Source of the DNA: an uncultured Paraburkholderia sp.
GTDB taxonomy: Bacteria > Pseudomonadota > Gammaproteobacteria > Burkholderiales > Burkholderiaceae
Length of the DNA stretch: 6,980 bases
Direction: 5' to 3'
Assembly (NCBI GenBank): GCA_937917025.1
Contig: CALFSF010000040.1
Coordinates: 1 to 6,980 of the forward strand
Shown: positions 1-5,311 of the stretch, in pieces
How positions within the stretch are numbered: the first letter of the stretch is position 1
Layout of the letters: each line of letters begins with the position of its first letter
Notes under the pieces: generated by a model
Told to the model about the DNA's origin: nothing
The model's input: the letters and a program-made list of their open reading frames with translations, nothing else
Databases searched by the model: none
Translations under genes and position numbers: made by a program

Positions 1-20
1 GAATTGCAGAAATAGGCAGC

Positions 21-50
21 ATGGACATGACGCAAAAGACAGTCAGCTAA
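21..50 (+). other. Displaced N-terminus of eda: 9-codon ORF ending in an in-frame TAA
   Basis: ATG21 (or ATG27) opens a reading frame encoding MDMTQKTVS, then TAA at 48-50, then IVRV running directly into the GPVIPVL start of the aldolase in the same frame. The 13 codons from ATG21 to GTG60 match the 13 extra N-terminal residues of E. coli Eda relative to GTG60. These codons are therefore most likely the original start of eda and not a separate gene. A weak AGG lies 4 bases before ATG21. A single base change from CAA, AAA or GAA would produce this TAA. If the stop is real, ribosomes finishing this mini-ORF could restart at GTG60, ten bases on. Confidence 0.6.
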
Positions 51-59
51 ATCGTCCGC

Positions 60-668
60 GTGGGTCCGGTCATTCCGGTTCTGGTGTTCGACTCGGTCGA
101 ACAGGGCGAGAACGTGTCGCGTGCGCTGCACGCCGGTGGCGTCAAGGTGCTCGAAATCACGCTGCGCACGGACGCCGGCCTGAAGGCGATCGAGCGCGCG
201 AGCCAGCTGGCGGAGGACATCGTCGTCGGCGTCGGCACGATCACGCGGCCGGAGCAGTGCGCGAAGGCGAAGAAAGCGGGTGCCACGTTCGGCGTCTCGC
301 CGGGCCTCACGAAAGAGATGCACCAGGCCGCGCAGGACGCCGGTCTGCCGCTGCTGCCGGGCGTGATGACGCCGACGGACATCATCGTCGCGCTGGAACT
401 CGGTTACGAGATCGTCAAATTCTTCCCGGCGCAGCAGGCCGGCGGCGTGCCGATGCTGCAGGCGTTCAGCGGTCCGTTCCCGACGCTCAAGTTTTGCCCG
501 ACGGGCGGCATCACCGCGGAAACCGCGACGCATTTCCTGTCGCTGCCGAACGTGGTGTGCGTCGGCGGCTCGTGGCTCACGCCGAAGTCCGCGCTGGCCG
601 CGCAGAACTGGGACGAAGTCACGCGTCTCGCACGCGCGGCAAGCCAGCTGGCCGCGCCTTCGCACTGA
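60..668 (+). CDS. eda: KDPG/KHG aldolase (2-dehydro-3-deoxy-6-phosphogluconate aldolase), N-terminus disrupted
   Basis: Class I aldolase of the Entner-Doudoroff pathway; it cleaves KDPG to pyruvate and glyceraldehyde-3-phosphate in the cytosol. From GTG60 the product is 202 aa. The family landmarks are present in order: GPVIPVLVF (2-10), VLEITLRT (30-37) with catalytic E32, the GVGTIT strand (57-62), SPGLT (80-84), VKFFPA with Schiff-base K120, KFCPTGGI (144-151) and the phosphate-binding GGSWL (169-173). The 88-residue spacing between E32 and K120 equals that between E45 and K133 of the E. coli enzyme, so the body is intact. The odd part is the start: the same frame continues upstream to ATG21, which would give 215 aa, close to the usual about 213, but TAA at 48-50 interrupts it. 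GTG60 is the first possible start after the stop and has no visible Shine-Dalgarno. It keeps the first barrel strand and all catalytic residues but loses the N-terminal helix region. It could be a restarted gene, a pseudogene, or a sequence error. Confidence 0.85.
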   Translation: MGPVIPVLVFDSVEQGENVSRALHAGGVKVLEITLRTDAGLKAIERASQLAEDIVVGVGTITRPEQCAKAKKAGATFGVSPGLTKEMHQAAQDAGLPLLPGVMTPTDIIVALELGYEIVKFFPAQQAGGVPMLQAFSGPFPTLKFCPTGGITAETATHFLSLPNVVCVGGSWLTPKSALAAQNWDEVTRLARAASQLAAPSH

Positions 669-742
669 GCGTGAGCGGGCTGACGCACGCCGTGGCATAA
701 AAACGCCTGCACGATGCATGCGCGCGTGGGTTTCGCCAGAGG

Positions 743-788
743 AGCCTCGTTGAAACGGTCTGATGGCCGCAACAGTGAGGCTTTTTTT
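743..788 (+). terminator. Rho-independent terminator after eda
   Basis: AGCCTC (743-748) pairs with GAGGCT (777-782), the adjacent GTTG (749-752) pairs with CAAC (770-773) across a 3-base bulge, and a seven-T run (782-788) follows. It lies 75 bases after the eda stop and before the next gene, so it probably ends the eda transcript and implies that gntP has its own promoter. Confidence 0.7.
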
Positions 789-854
789 GCATTCAGGATT
801 TCCTGTCACGCGCATCATCCACTACAGTCCAGTACAGAAAACTTCAACTGACAG

Positions 855-860
855 TAGAAT
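855..860 (+). promoter_or_regulatory. Putative -10 element of the gntP-gntK promoter
   Basis: TAGAAT matches five of six positions of the sigma-70 -10 consensus, and it sits in a locally A/T-rich stretch (about 838-862) between the eda terminator and gntP. No good -35 hexamer is seen 16-18 bases upstream (GTACAG at 832-837), as would suit an activated or regulated promoter. The predicted transcript start near 866-868 would give a leader of roughly 96 bases. This is inferred from sequence only. Confidence 0.4.
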
Positions 861-864
861 TCAG

Positions 865-878
865 CGTCCGCGCGGACG
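865..878. promoter_or_regulatory. Perfect 14-bp palindrome at the predicted gntP transcript start (candidate operator)
   Basis: CGTCCGCGCGGACG is its own reverse complement and begins five bases after the putative -10 TAGAAT. A repressor bound here would cover the transcription start. The sequence does not resemble the A/T-rich E. coli GntR operator, so if it is an operator the regulator is a different one. GC-rich palindromes also arise by chance in this genome type. Confidence 0.35.
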
Positions 879-885
879 GCCCCGA

Positions 886-926
886 ATGCCGCCGCGTCTG
901 GCTGTCAACCCGGGTGCCGGCGGCAT
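886..926 (+). repeat. Inverted repeat in the gntP leader (9-bp arms)
   Basis: ATGCCGCCG (886-894) and CGGCGGCAT (918-926) are perfect reverse complements separated by 23 bases. In the mRNA they could form a hairpin about 25 bases ahead of the gntP Shine-Dalgarno. No U-run follows, so it is not a standard terminator. It could be an RNA stability element, an operator pair or chance. Confidence 0.4.
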
Positions 927-963
927 GTTGCATCCATACGAATAAACAACAAGGAGGAGCTTC

Positions 964-2328
964 ATGGAAGCTGTTCACGGCGGCATGCTGCTGATTTACG
1001 CGCTGATCGCGATTGCAGTCCTGATCCTGATGATCACGCGCTTCAAGGTCTATCCGTTTCTCGTCCTGATCATCGTTTCACTGCTGCTCGGCCTCGCGGT
1101 CGGCATGCCGATGAATACGATCGTCAAGGCATTCGAGACCGGTAACGGCAACACGCTCGGCCACATCGCGATCGTCGTCGGTCTGGGCACGATGCTCGGC
1201 AAGATGATGGCCGAGTCGGGTGGCGCGGAACGCATCGCGACCACGCTGATCGACAAGTTCGGTGAGAAGAACATTCACTGGGCGATGATGGTCGTCGCGA
1301 TCATCGTCGGCCTGCCGGTATTCTTCGAAGTCGGCTTCGTGCTGCTGATCCCGATCGCGTTCAACGTCGCGAAGCGCACCGGCAAATCGCTGCTGCTGAT
1401 CGGCCTGCCGATGGTCGCGGGTCTTTCGGTCGTGCACGGTCTGATTCCGCCGCACCCCGCTGCGTTGCTCGCCGTGCAGGCGTATCACGCGGATATCGGC
1501 AAGACGATTGCGTACGGGCTCATCGTCGGCGTGCCGACGGCGATCGTCGCCGGTCCGCTGTTCGCGCTGCTGATCAGCAAATACATCAAGCTGCCGGAGA
1601 ACAATCCGCTCGCCGCGCAGTTCATCAACGAGCACGAGGACGATGAAAAGAAGCGCGATCTGCCGGGCTTCGGCATCACGCTCTTCACGATCCTGCTGCC
1701 GGTGATCCTGATGCTGATCGGCAGCTGGGCCGACCTCGTGTTCGCGCCGAAGACGGTGCCGAACGACCTGCTTCACTTTGTCGGCAACTCGGATGTGGCG
1801 CTGCTGATCGCTGTGCTCGTCAGCTTCTGGACGTTCGGTGCGAAGCGCGGCTTCAATCGTGAACAGATCCAGAAGTTCTGCGGCGACTGCCTCGCGCCGA
1901 TCGCGGGCATCACGCTGATCGTCGGTGCGGGTGGCGGCTTTGGCCGGGTGCTGATCGATAGCGGCATCTCGAAGCAGATCGTCGATACGGCGACGTCGGC
2001 GCATCTGTCGCCGCTGCTGCTCGGCTGGTTCGTTGCCGCGCTGATCCGTCTTGCGACGGGTTCGGCGACGGTCGCGATGACGACCGCCTGCGGCATCGTC
2101 GCGCCGATCGCGGCAGCCGGCGGCATGCAGGTCAAGCCCGAACTGCTGGTGCTGGCGACGGGCTCGGGTTCGCTGATCTTCTCGCACGTGAATGACGGTG
2201 GCTTCTGGCTCGTGAAGGAATACTTCGGCATGACGGTGGTCCAGACGTTCAAGACGTGGTCGCTGTGCGAAACCATCATTTCGCTGATGGGTCTGGGTTT
2301 GACGTTCGCGCTCGCGGCGGTACTGTAA
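964..2328 (+). CDS. gntP: Gluconate:H+ symporter, GntP family
   Basis: Inner-membrane permease that takes up gluconate (or a related sugar acid) with protons. The 454-aa product is hydrophobic throughout, with about a dozen membrane segments, and its length fits the 438-454 aa family range. Family blocks are clear: LGKMMAESGGAERIATTLI (78-96), GLPVFFEVGF (116-125), HGLIPPHP (158-165), GAGGGFGRVLIDSG (321-334), RLATGSATVAM (362-372) and the C-terminal SGSLIFSHVNDGGFW (401-415). A charged loop at about 223-232 (EHEDDEKKRD) separates the two halves. The start at ATG964 is fixed by a strong AAGGAGG (951-957) six bases upstream; the internal Met8 is unlikely. The neighbouring gluconokinase 14 bp downstream and eda upstream support gluconate as substrate over other GntP-family substrates such as glycerate or idonate. 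The family assignment is very secure; the exact substrate is inferred. The symbol gntT would be equally acceptable. Confidence 0.95.
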   Translation: MEAVHGGMLLIYALIAIAVLILMITRFKVYPFLVLIIVSLLLGLAVGMPMNTIVKAFETGNGNTLGHIAIVVGLGTMLGKMMAESGGAERIATTLIDKFGEKNIHWAMMVVAIIVGLPVFFEVGFVLLIPIAFNVAKRTGKSLLLIGLPMVAGLSVVHGLIPPHPAALLAVQAYHADIGKTIAYGLIVGVPTAIVAGPLFALLISKYIKLPENNPLAAQFINEHEDDEKKRDLPGFGITLFTILLPVILMLIGSWADLVFAPKTVPNDLLHFVGNSDVALLIAVLVSFWTFGAKRGFNREQIQKFCGDCLAPIAGITLIVGAGGGFGRVLIDSGISKQIVDTATSAHLSPLLLGWFVAALIRLATGSATVAMTTACGIVAPIAAAGGMQVKPELLVLATGSGSLIFSHVNDGGFWLVKEYFGMTVVQTFKTWSLCETIISLMGLGLTFALAAVL

Positions 2329-2342
2329 GCAAGGAGTTTTCG

Positions 2343-2837
2343 ATGATTCTGATCGCGATGGGCGTGTCGGGCGCGGGCAAGACGCGGATCGGCGAGTTGC
2401 TCGCCGAGCGCCTGCACTGCGACTTCACGGATGGCGACGCGTTTCACAGCGAAGCCAACAAGGAGAAGATGCACCACGGCATCCCGTTGACGGACGAAGA
2501 CCGCTGGCCGTGGCTGCGCACGATCCGCGCGGCGATCGAGAAAGAGCAGCGCACGGGCGCGGATGCGGTGTTCACGTGTTCGTCGCTGAAGCGCTCGTAT
2601 CGCGACATCCTGCGTGCCGGCGACAAGGACGTGTGCTTCGTCTACCTGAAAGGCTCGCGCGAAGTGCTGGAAGAGCGGTTGCAGACGCGTACCGGACACT
2701 TCTTCGATCCGTCGCTGTTGCAGAGTCAGCTCGATACGCTTGAGGAGCCGGGTGACGACGAGGCGATCACGGTGAGTATCGAGCTCACGCCGGAACAGAT
2801 CGTCGATGAGGTGTTGAGGCAGGTTGAGGCGCGCTGA
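2343..2837 (+). CDS. gntK: Gluconokinase (thermoresistant type)
   Basis: Cytosolic kinase that phosphorylates gluconate with ATP to 6-phosphogluconate, feeding the Entner-Doudoroff and pentose phosphate routes. The product is 164 aa, near the family's 160-180. It has the Walker A loop GVSGAGKT (7-14), the DGDAFH substrate/Mg block (30-35), KMHHGIPLTDEDRWPWL (42-58), CSSLKRSYRD (79-88), FVYLKG (99-104) and GHFFDPSLLQSQLDTLEEP (118-136), all typical of GntK. The frame is open further upstream, into gntP, but ATG2343 is chosen because AAGGAG (2331-2336) lies six bases before it and the Walker A strand MILIAMGVSG starts right there. It is translated in an operon with gntP, whose stop is 14 bp upstream, and is followed by a strong terminator. 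Confidence 0.96.
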   Translation: MILIAMGVSGAGKTRIGELLAERLHCDFTDGDAFHSEANKEKMHHGIPLTDEDRWPWLRTIRAAIEKEQRTGADAVFTCSSLKRSYRDILRAGDKDVCFVYLKGSREVLEERLQTRTGHFFDPSLLQSQLDTLEEPGDDEAITVSIELTPEQIVDEVLRQVEAR

Positions 2838-2862
2838 TTTTTTTGGGCGTGTGGTGGATGTG

Positions 2863-2891
2863 AAAAAGGCGCTCCGTGGGAGCGCCTTTTT
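2863..2891 (+). terminator. Rho-independent terminator of gntP-gntK, potentially bidirectional
   Basis: GGCGCTCC (2868-2875) pairs with GGAGCGCC (2879-2886) around a GTG loop. The flanking A5 (2863-2867) and T5 (2887-2891) extend the stem to 13 perfect base pairs. Because the A- and T-runs are symmetric it should also stop transcription coming leftward from the minus strand. Confidence 0.92.
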
Positions 2892-3042
2892 CGTCAGTCA
2901 ACCCGATCCGCAAACGGCAGGACAGTAAGCGGTTCGCTGTCCGGGTCTCTCCTTGACCCTTTGAATCGATGGAGGTGCTGTCCGGAGCGAGCCAGCTGTC
3001 GCCATTAGTCGCATTCCGCAACCGCGTCGTTTCCGATGCGGA
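2892..3042. other. Intergenic stretch without a recognised gene
   Basis: This lies between the gntK terminator and the stop of the small minus-strand gene. Short open frames exist on both strands but none shows a recognisable product, a ribosome binding site or biased composition. GCTGTCCGG occurs twice (2936-2944 and 2977-2985), which may be chance. No clear terminator for the minus-strand gene is visible here; the bidirectional hairpin at 2863-2891 could serve. Confidence 0.5.
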
Positions 3043-3490
3043 TCAATCCTTGACAGGAAAGGGCGGTGGATCAGATGCGTGGTACACAGCACGCAGGTTG
3101 GCACCGCCGATACGCCTTCCGCGCTCCACGATCATGAGACTGCTGCCAGCCTTCGGGTACGACTGAAGTGGCTCGCCATCTAGTCGGTCGACGCTAAAAC
3201 TGTCGAGCATATTTCCCGCTGGTGTTTTGCTCGCTAGCGCGTACACCAGTACCGCGACGCCTTCGTTGATTGCAATCAGTTCGCGTTGAAGCGTGAACGA
3301 TTCAAACCGCATTCGCGGCATCTTCGGTCCCTCATCGAATGTGAGGGAATATGGCGAAAAGTATTCACTTACGCTCGAAGTATCCAGTCCGGCAATCCAC
3401 TGCGATATGACATCGCCGTAGATCCGGTTCATTGATAAACAGCAGGAACTCCAGAAGCTCAAGTTCGTGGGAAAAAAGCGGTCGTTGCAT
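3043..3490 (-). pseudogene. Small protein of unknown function, apparently split by one frameshift
   Basis: Two minus-strand frames join into one plausible protein. Frame one starts at ATG3490 with AGGA (3497-3500) six bases upstream and an in-frame TGA directly before it. It encodes MQRPLFSHELELLEFLLF then INEPD, a natural-looking amphipathic N-terminus, but soon stops. Frame two, read as an open frame over 3043-3462, picks up at YGDVISQWIAGLD close to base 3420 and continues for 125 residues to the stop at 3043. Its own upstream codons (SFWSSCCLS) look like noise. Removing one base in the GATCTAC stretch near 3418-3424 would give a 148-aa protein with blocks SEYFSPYSLTFDEGP, RMRFESFTLQREL and GSSLMIVERGRRIGG. 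I do not recognise the family with confidence. The N-terminal RPL...E...L..FLL pattern and C-terminal layout faintly recall small DUF6984-type orphan proteins. No signal peptide or membrane segment is seen. GC is lower than in the neighbours, suggesting acquired DNA. A recorded gene here may cover only 3043-3462. Confidence 0.55.
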
Positions 3491-3700
3491 TCAGCGTCCT
3501 GTCGCAGCCGTAACCCGCAACCATATCGACGATGCGAAGGCGTTGAAATCCGAAAAGTCTGAGATAGCTGAACCGCAGAGGCGAAACATATCTGTCTTTA
3601 TGACCGCGACGGCAGGCGAGCGTATTACGCTTCCAGTGAACCGGCATATCGCGTGCGGTGCGAATACGCAAACGCGTAAGTAGATACACGAAACGACAGA
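3491..3700. other. Low-GC intergenic stretch, possible remnant
   Basis: This lies between the start of the small minus-strand gene and the purB terminator. Several frames stay open on both strands (for example plus 3432-3683 and minus 3459-3689), but none has family motifs, and the frames overlap one another, so at most one could be real. One minus-strand frame ends at the TGA immediately before ATG3490 and could be the tail of a lost upstream gene. I see no convincing promoter or transposon end. Confidence 0.4.
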
Positions 3701-3703
3701 CGT

Positions 3704-3730
3704 AAAAAAGGCGCTCCCCGGAGCGCCCTT
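3704..3730 (-). terminator. Rho-independent terminator of purB
   Basis: On the minus strand GGCGCTCC and GGAGCGCC (3720-3727 and 3710-3717) form an 8-bp stem around GG, followed by six T (complement of 3704-3709). It lies about 30 bases after the purB stop. The stem is identical to that of the gntK terminator at 2868-2886. Confidence 0.88.
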
Positions 3731-3760
3731 CTAATGCATCTCAACCAGCGAACAGCAAAC

Positions 3761-5149
3761 TTATTTAATCCGCTTCGCCAGTTCCACGGCCTTGCCGACA
3801 TACGAAGCCGGCGTCATCGCGAGTAACCGCTCCTTCGCGTCGGCGGGAATGTTCAGGCCGCCGATAAACGTCTGCAAGCCTTCGCGCGTGATGCCCTTGC
3901 CGCGCGTCAGTTCCTTCAGCTGTTCATACGGATTCTCGATGCCATAACGGCGCATGACAGTCTGCACCGGCTCGGCCAGCACTTCCCAGCAGTTGTCGAG
4001 ATCTTCGTTCAGACGCGCCGCGTTCACTTCGAGCTTGTCGAGCCCGCGAATCAGCGAGTCATAGGCGAGCAGCGAGTAACCGAACGCGACGCCGATATTG
4101 CGCAGCACCGTCGAGTCCGTCAGGTCGCGTTGCCAGCGCGAAACCGGCAGCTTGTCGGCCAGATGGCGCAGCGTGGCGTTCGCAAGACCCAGGTTGCCTT
4201 CCGAGTTTTCGAAGTCGATCGGGTTGACCTTGTGCGGCATTGTCGACGAGCCGATTTCGCCGGCCTTCAGACGTTGCTTGAAGTACCCGAGCGAGATGTA
4301 GCCCCACACGTCGCGGTCGAGGTCGAGCAGGATGATGTTCGCGCGCGACACGGCATCGAACAGTTCGGCCATGTAGTCATGCGGCTCGATCTGGATCGTG
4401 TACGGATTGAACGTGAGCTTCAGGCGCTCTTCGACCACTTCGCGCGAGAACGCTTCCCAGTCGAACTCCGGATACGCCGACAGATGCGCGTTGAAGTTGC
4501 CGACCGCGCCGTTCATCTTGCCGAGCAGTTCGACCCTGGCGACGCGCTCGATCGCGCGTTCCAGACGCGCGGCGACGTTGGCGATTTCCTTGCCGAGCGT
4601 CGTCGGGCTGGCCGGCTGGCCGTGCGTGCGCGACAGCATCGGCTGTTCGGCCTGCGCGTGCGCGAGCGCGACGAGGCGCTGATGCACCGAGCGCAGCGCC
4701 GGCAGAATGACGTGTTCACGCGCGCCCGCCAGCATCAGGCCGTGCGACGTGTTGTTGATGTCTTCCGACGTACACGCGAAGTGGATGAACTCGCTCGCGC
4801 GTTCCAGTTCCGCCTGACCCTTCACCGATTCCTTCAGCCAGTATTCGACCGCCTTCACGTCGTGGTTCGTCACGCGCTCGATTTCCTTGATGCGCGCGGC
4901 GTCGTGCGCGGTGAAGCGCCCGGCGAGCTGCAGCAGGAATTGCTCCGACGCCTCGGAGAAGCGCGGCACTTCGGCGAAACCGGCGCGCGAGAGCGCGATC
5001 AGCCAGTGAATCTCGACCGTCACGCGATTGCGCATGAACGCGGCTTCCGAGAGCCATTCGCGCAGGGCCTCGGTTTTCGACGCGTAGCGGCCGTCGAGTG
5101 GGGAGAGCGCGTTCAGCGCGAAGAGGGTATCGGGACGGGTATCGGACAT
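3761..5149 (-). CDS. purB: Adenylosuccinate lyase
   Basis: Cytosolic enzyme of purine synthesis acting twice: it splits SAICAR to AICAR and adenylosuccinate to AMP, releasing fumarate. The product is 462 aa, as expected for the E. coli-like long form (456 aa). Landmarks are LSPLDGRYASK (15-25), TNHDVKAVEYWLKE (94-107), HFACTSEDINNTSHG (123-137), MLSRTHGQPASPTT (171-184) with the catalytic His of THGQPAS at 176, and the fumarase/lyase signature GSSTMPHKVNP (300-310) with the mobile-loop catalytic Ser. RWQRDLTDSTVLRN (338-351) and the C-terminal helical region also fit. The frame stays open to 5767 through the divergent regulator, but no start codon or homology supports this; ATG5149 gives the family N-terminus. 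The leader before it is pyrimidine-rich and shows no Shine-Dalgarno, which is unusual for a housekeeping gene. It appears monocistronic, with its own promoter and terminator. Confidence 0.96.
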   Translation of the reverse strand: MSDTRPDTLFALNALSPLDGRYASKTEALREWLSEAAFMRNRVTVEIHWLIALSRAGFAEVPRFSEASEQFLLQLAGRFTAHDAARIKEIERVTNHDVKAVEYWLKESVKGQAELERASEFIHFACTSEDINNTSHGLMLAGAREHVILPALRSVHQRLVALAHAQAEQPMLSRTHGQPASPTTLGKEIANVAARLERAIERVARVELLGKMNGAVGNFNAHLSAYPEFDWEAFSREVVEERLKLTFNPYTIQIEPHDYMAELFDAVSRANIILLDLDRDVWGYISLGYFKQRLKAGEIGSSTMPHKVNPIDFENSEGNLGLANATLRHLADKLPVSRWQRDLTDSTVLRNIGVAFGYSLLAYDSLIRGLDKLEVNAARLNEDLDNCWEVLAEPVQTVMRRYGIENPYEQLKELTRGKGITREGLQTFIGGLNIPADAKERLLAMTPASYVGKAVELAKRIK

Positions 5150-5198
5150 GATGGAGGCGGGGACGGAAGGTGAGGAACAGAATCTGGAAGAACCGGGA

Positions 5199-5204
5199 AT
5201 TTTA
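5199..5204 (-). promoter_or_regulatory. Putative -10 element of the purB promoter
   Basis: On the minus strand TAAAAT matches five of six -10 consensus positions and lies in the only A/T-rich patch of the divergent region. It would start transcription near 5192 and give a leader of about 43 bases. No good -35 is seen at the right spacing (CGGGCC region), so the call rests on the -10 alone. Confidence 0.45.
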
Positions 5205-5210
5205 CCACCG

Positions 5211-5261
5211 GCGGCTGCCGAGGCCCGCTCGACCCGCGGGCGCGCCCGATGAGGCAGCCGC
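5211..5261. repeat. Symmetric inverted repeat in the purB / lysR divergent promoter region
   Basis: GCGGCTGCC (5211-5219) and GGCAGCCGC (5253-5261) are perfect reverse complements with centres 42 bp apart, about four helical turns. A perfect CCCGCGGG palindrome (5233-5240) sits at their midpoint. The array lies between the two divergent -10 elements, covering both -35 regions, so it could be an operator set or simply GC-rich chance symmetry. Confidence 0.4.
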
Positions 5262-5266
5262 GCCGC

Positions 5267-5272
5267 TAGAAT
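5267..5272 (+). promoter_or_regulatory. Putative -10 element of the LysR-family regulator gene
   Basis: TAGAAT, the same hexamer proposed for gntP, lies 39 bases before ATG5312 and would start transcription near 5279, leaving a short leader that contains the AGGG at 5303-5306. There is no recognisable -35. Confidence 0.4.
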
Positions 5273-5311
5273 GTCGACTTCTCCTTCTGCCGCACGGCGA
5301 CCAGGGTCCGC

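Noticed and set aside
763..945. 60-aa plus-strand ORF between eda and gntP
   Set aside because: It begins inside the eda terminator hairpin, spans the promoter and leader structures, and has no RBS or protein-like pattern.
1078..2187. 369-aa open frame on the minus strand opposite gntP
   Set aside because: Composition is overwhelmingly Arg/Asp/His/Gln, the signature of the antisense of a hydrophobic, high-GC membrane protein gene; no motif, RBS or promoter.
2256..2342. Longer N-terminus for gluconokinase starting inside gntP
   Set aside because: ATG2343 has a proper AAGGAG and begins exactly at the Walker A strand; the extension would overlap gntP by more than 70 bases.
2785..3021. 78-aa minus-strand ORF across the gntK terminator
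   Set aside because: It runs through the terminator into the gntK 3' end and has no protein-like motifs.
3432..3683. 83-aa plus-strand ORF in the low-GC stretch
   Set aside because: It overlaps the better-supported minus-strand start at 3490, lacks an evident RBS, and shows no family features.
2892..3700. Insertion sequence or integrase remnant
   Set aside because: No transposase or integrase motif, terminal inverted repeats or target duplication could be seen; only low GC and twin terminators suggest transfer.
4130..5173. 347-aa plus-strand open frame opposite purB
   Set aside because: Arg-rich antisense shadow of a strongly biased coding gene, with no recognisable domain.
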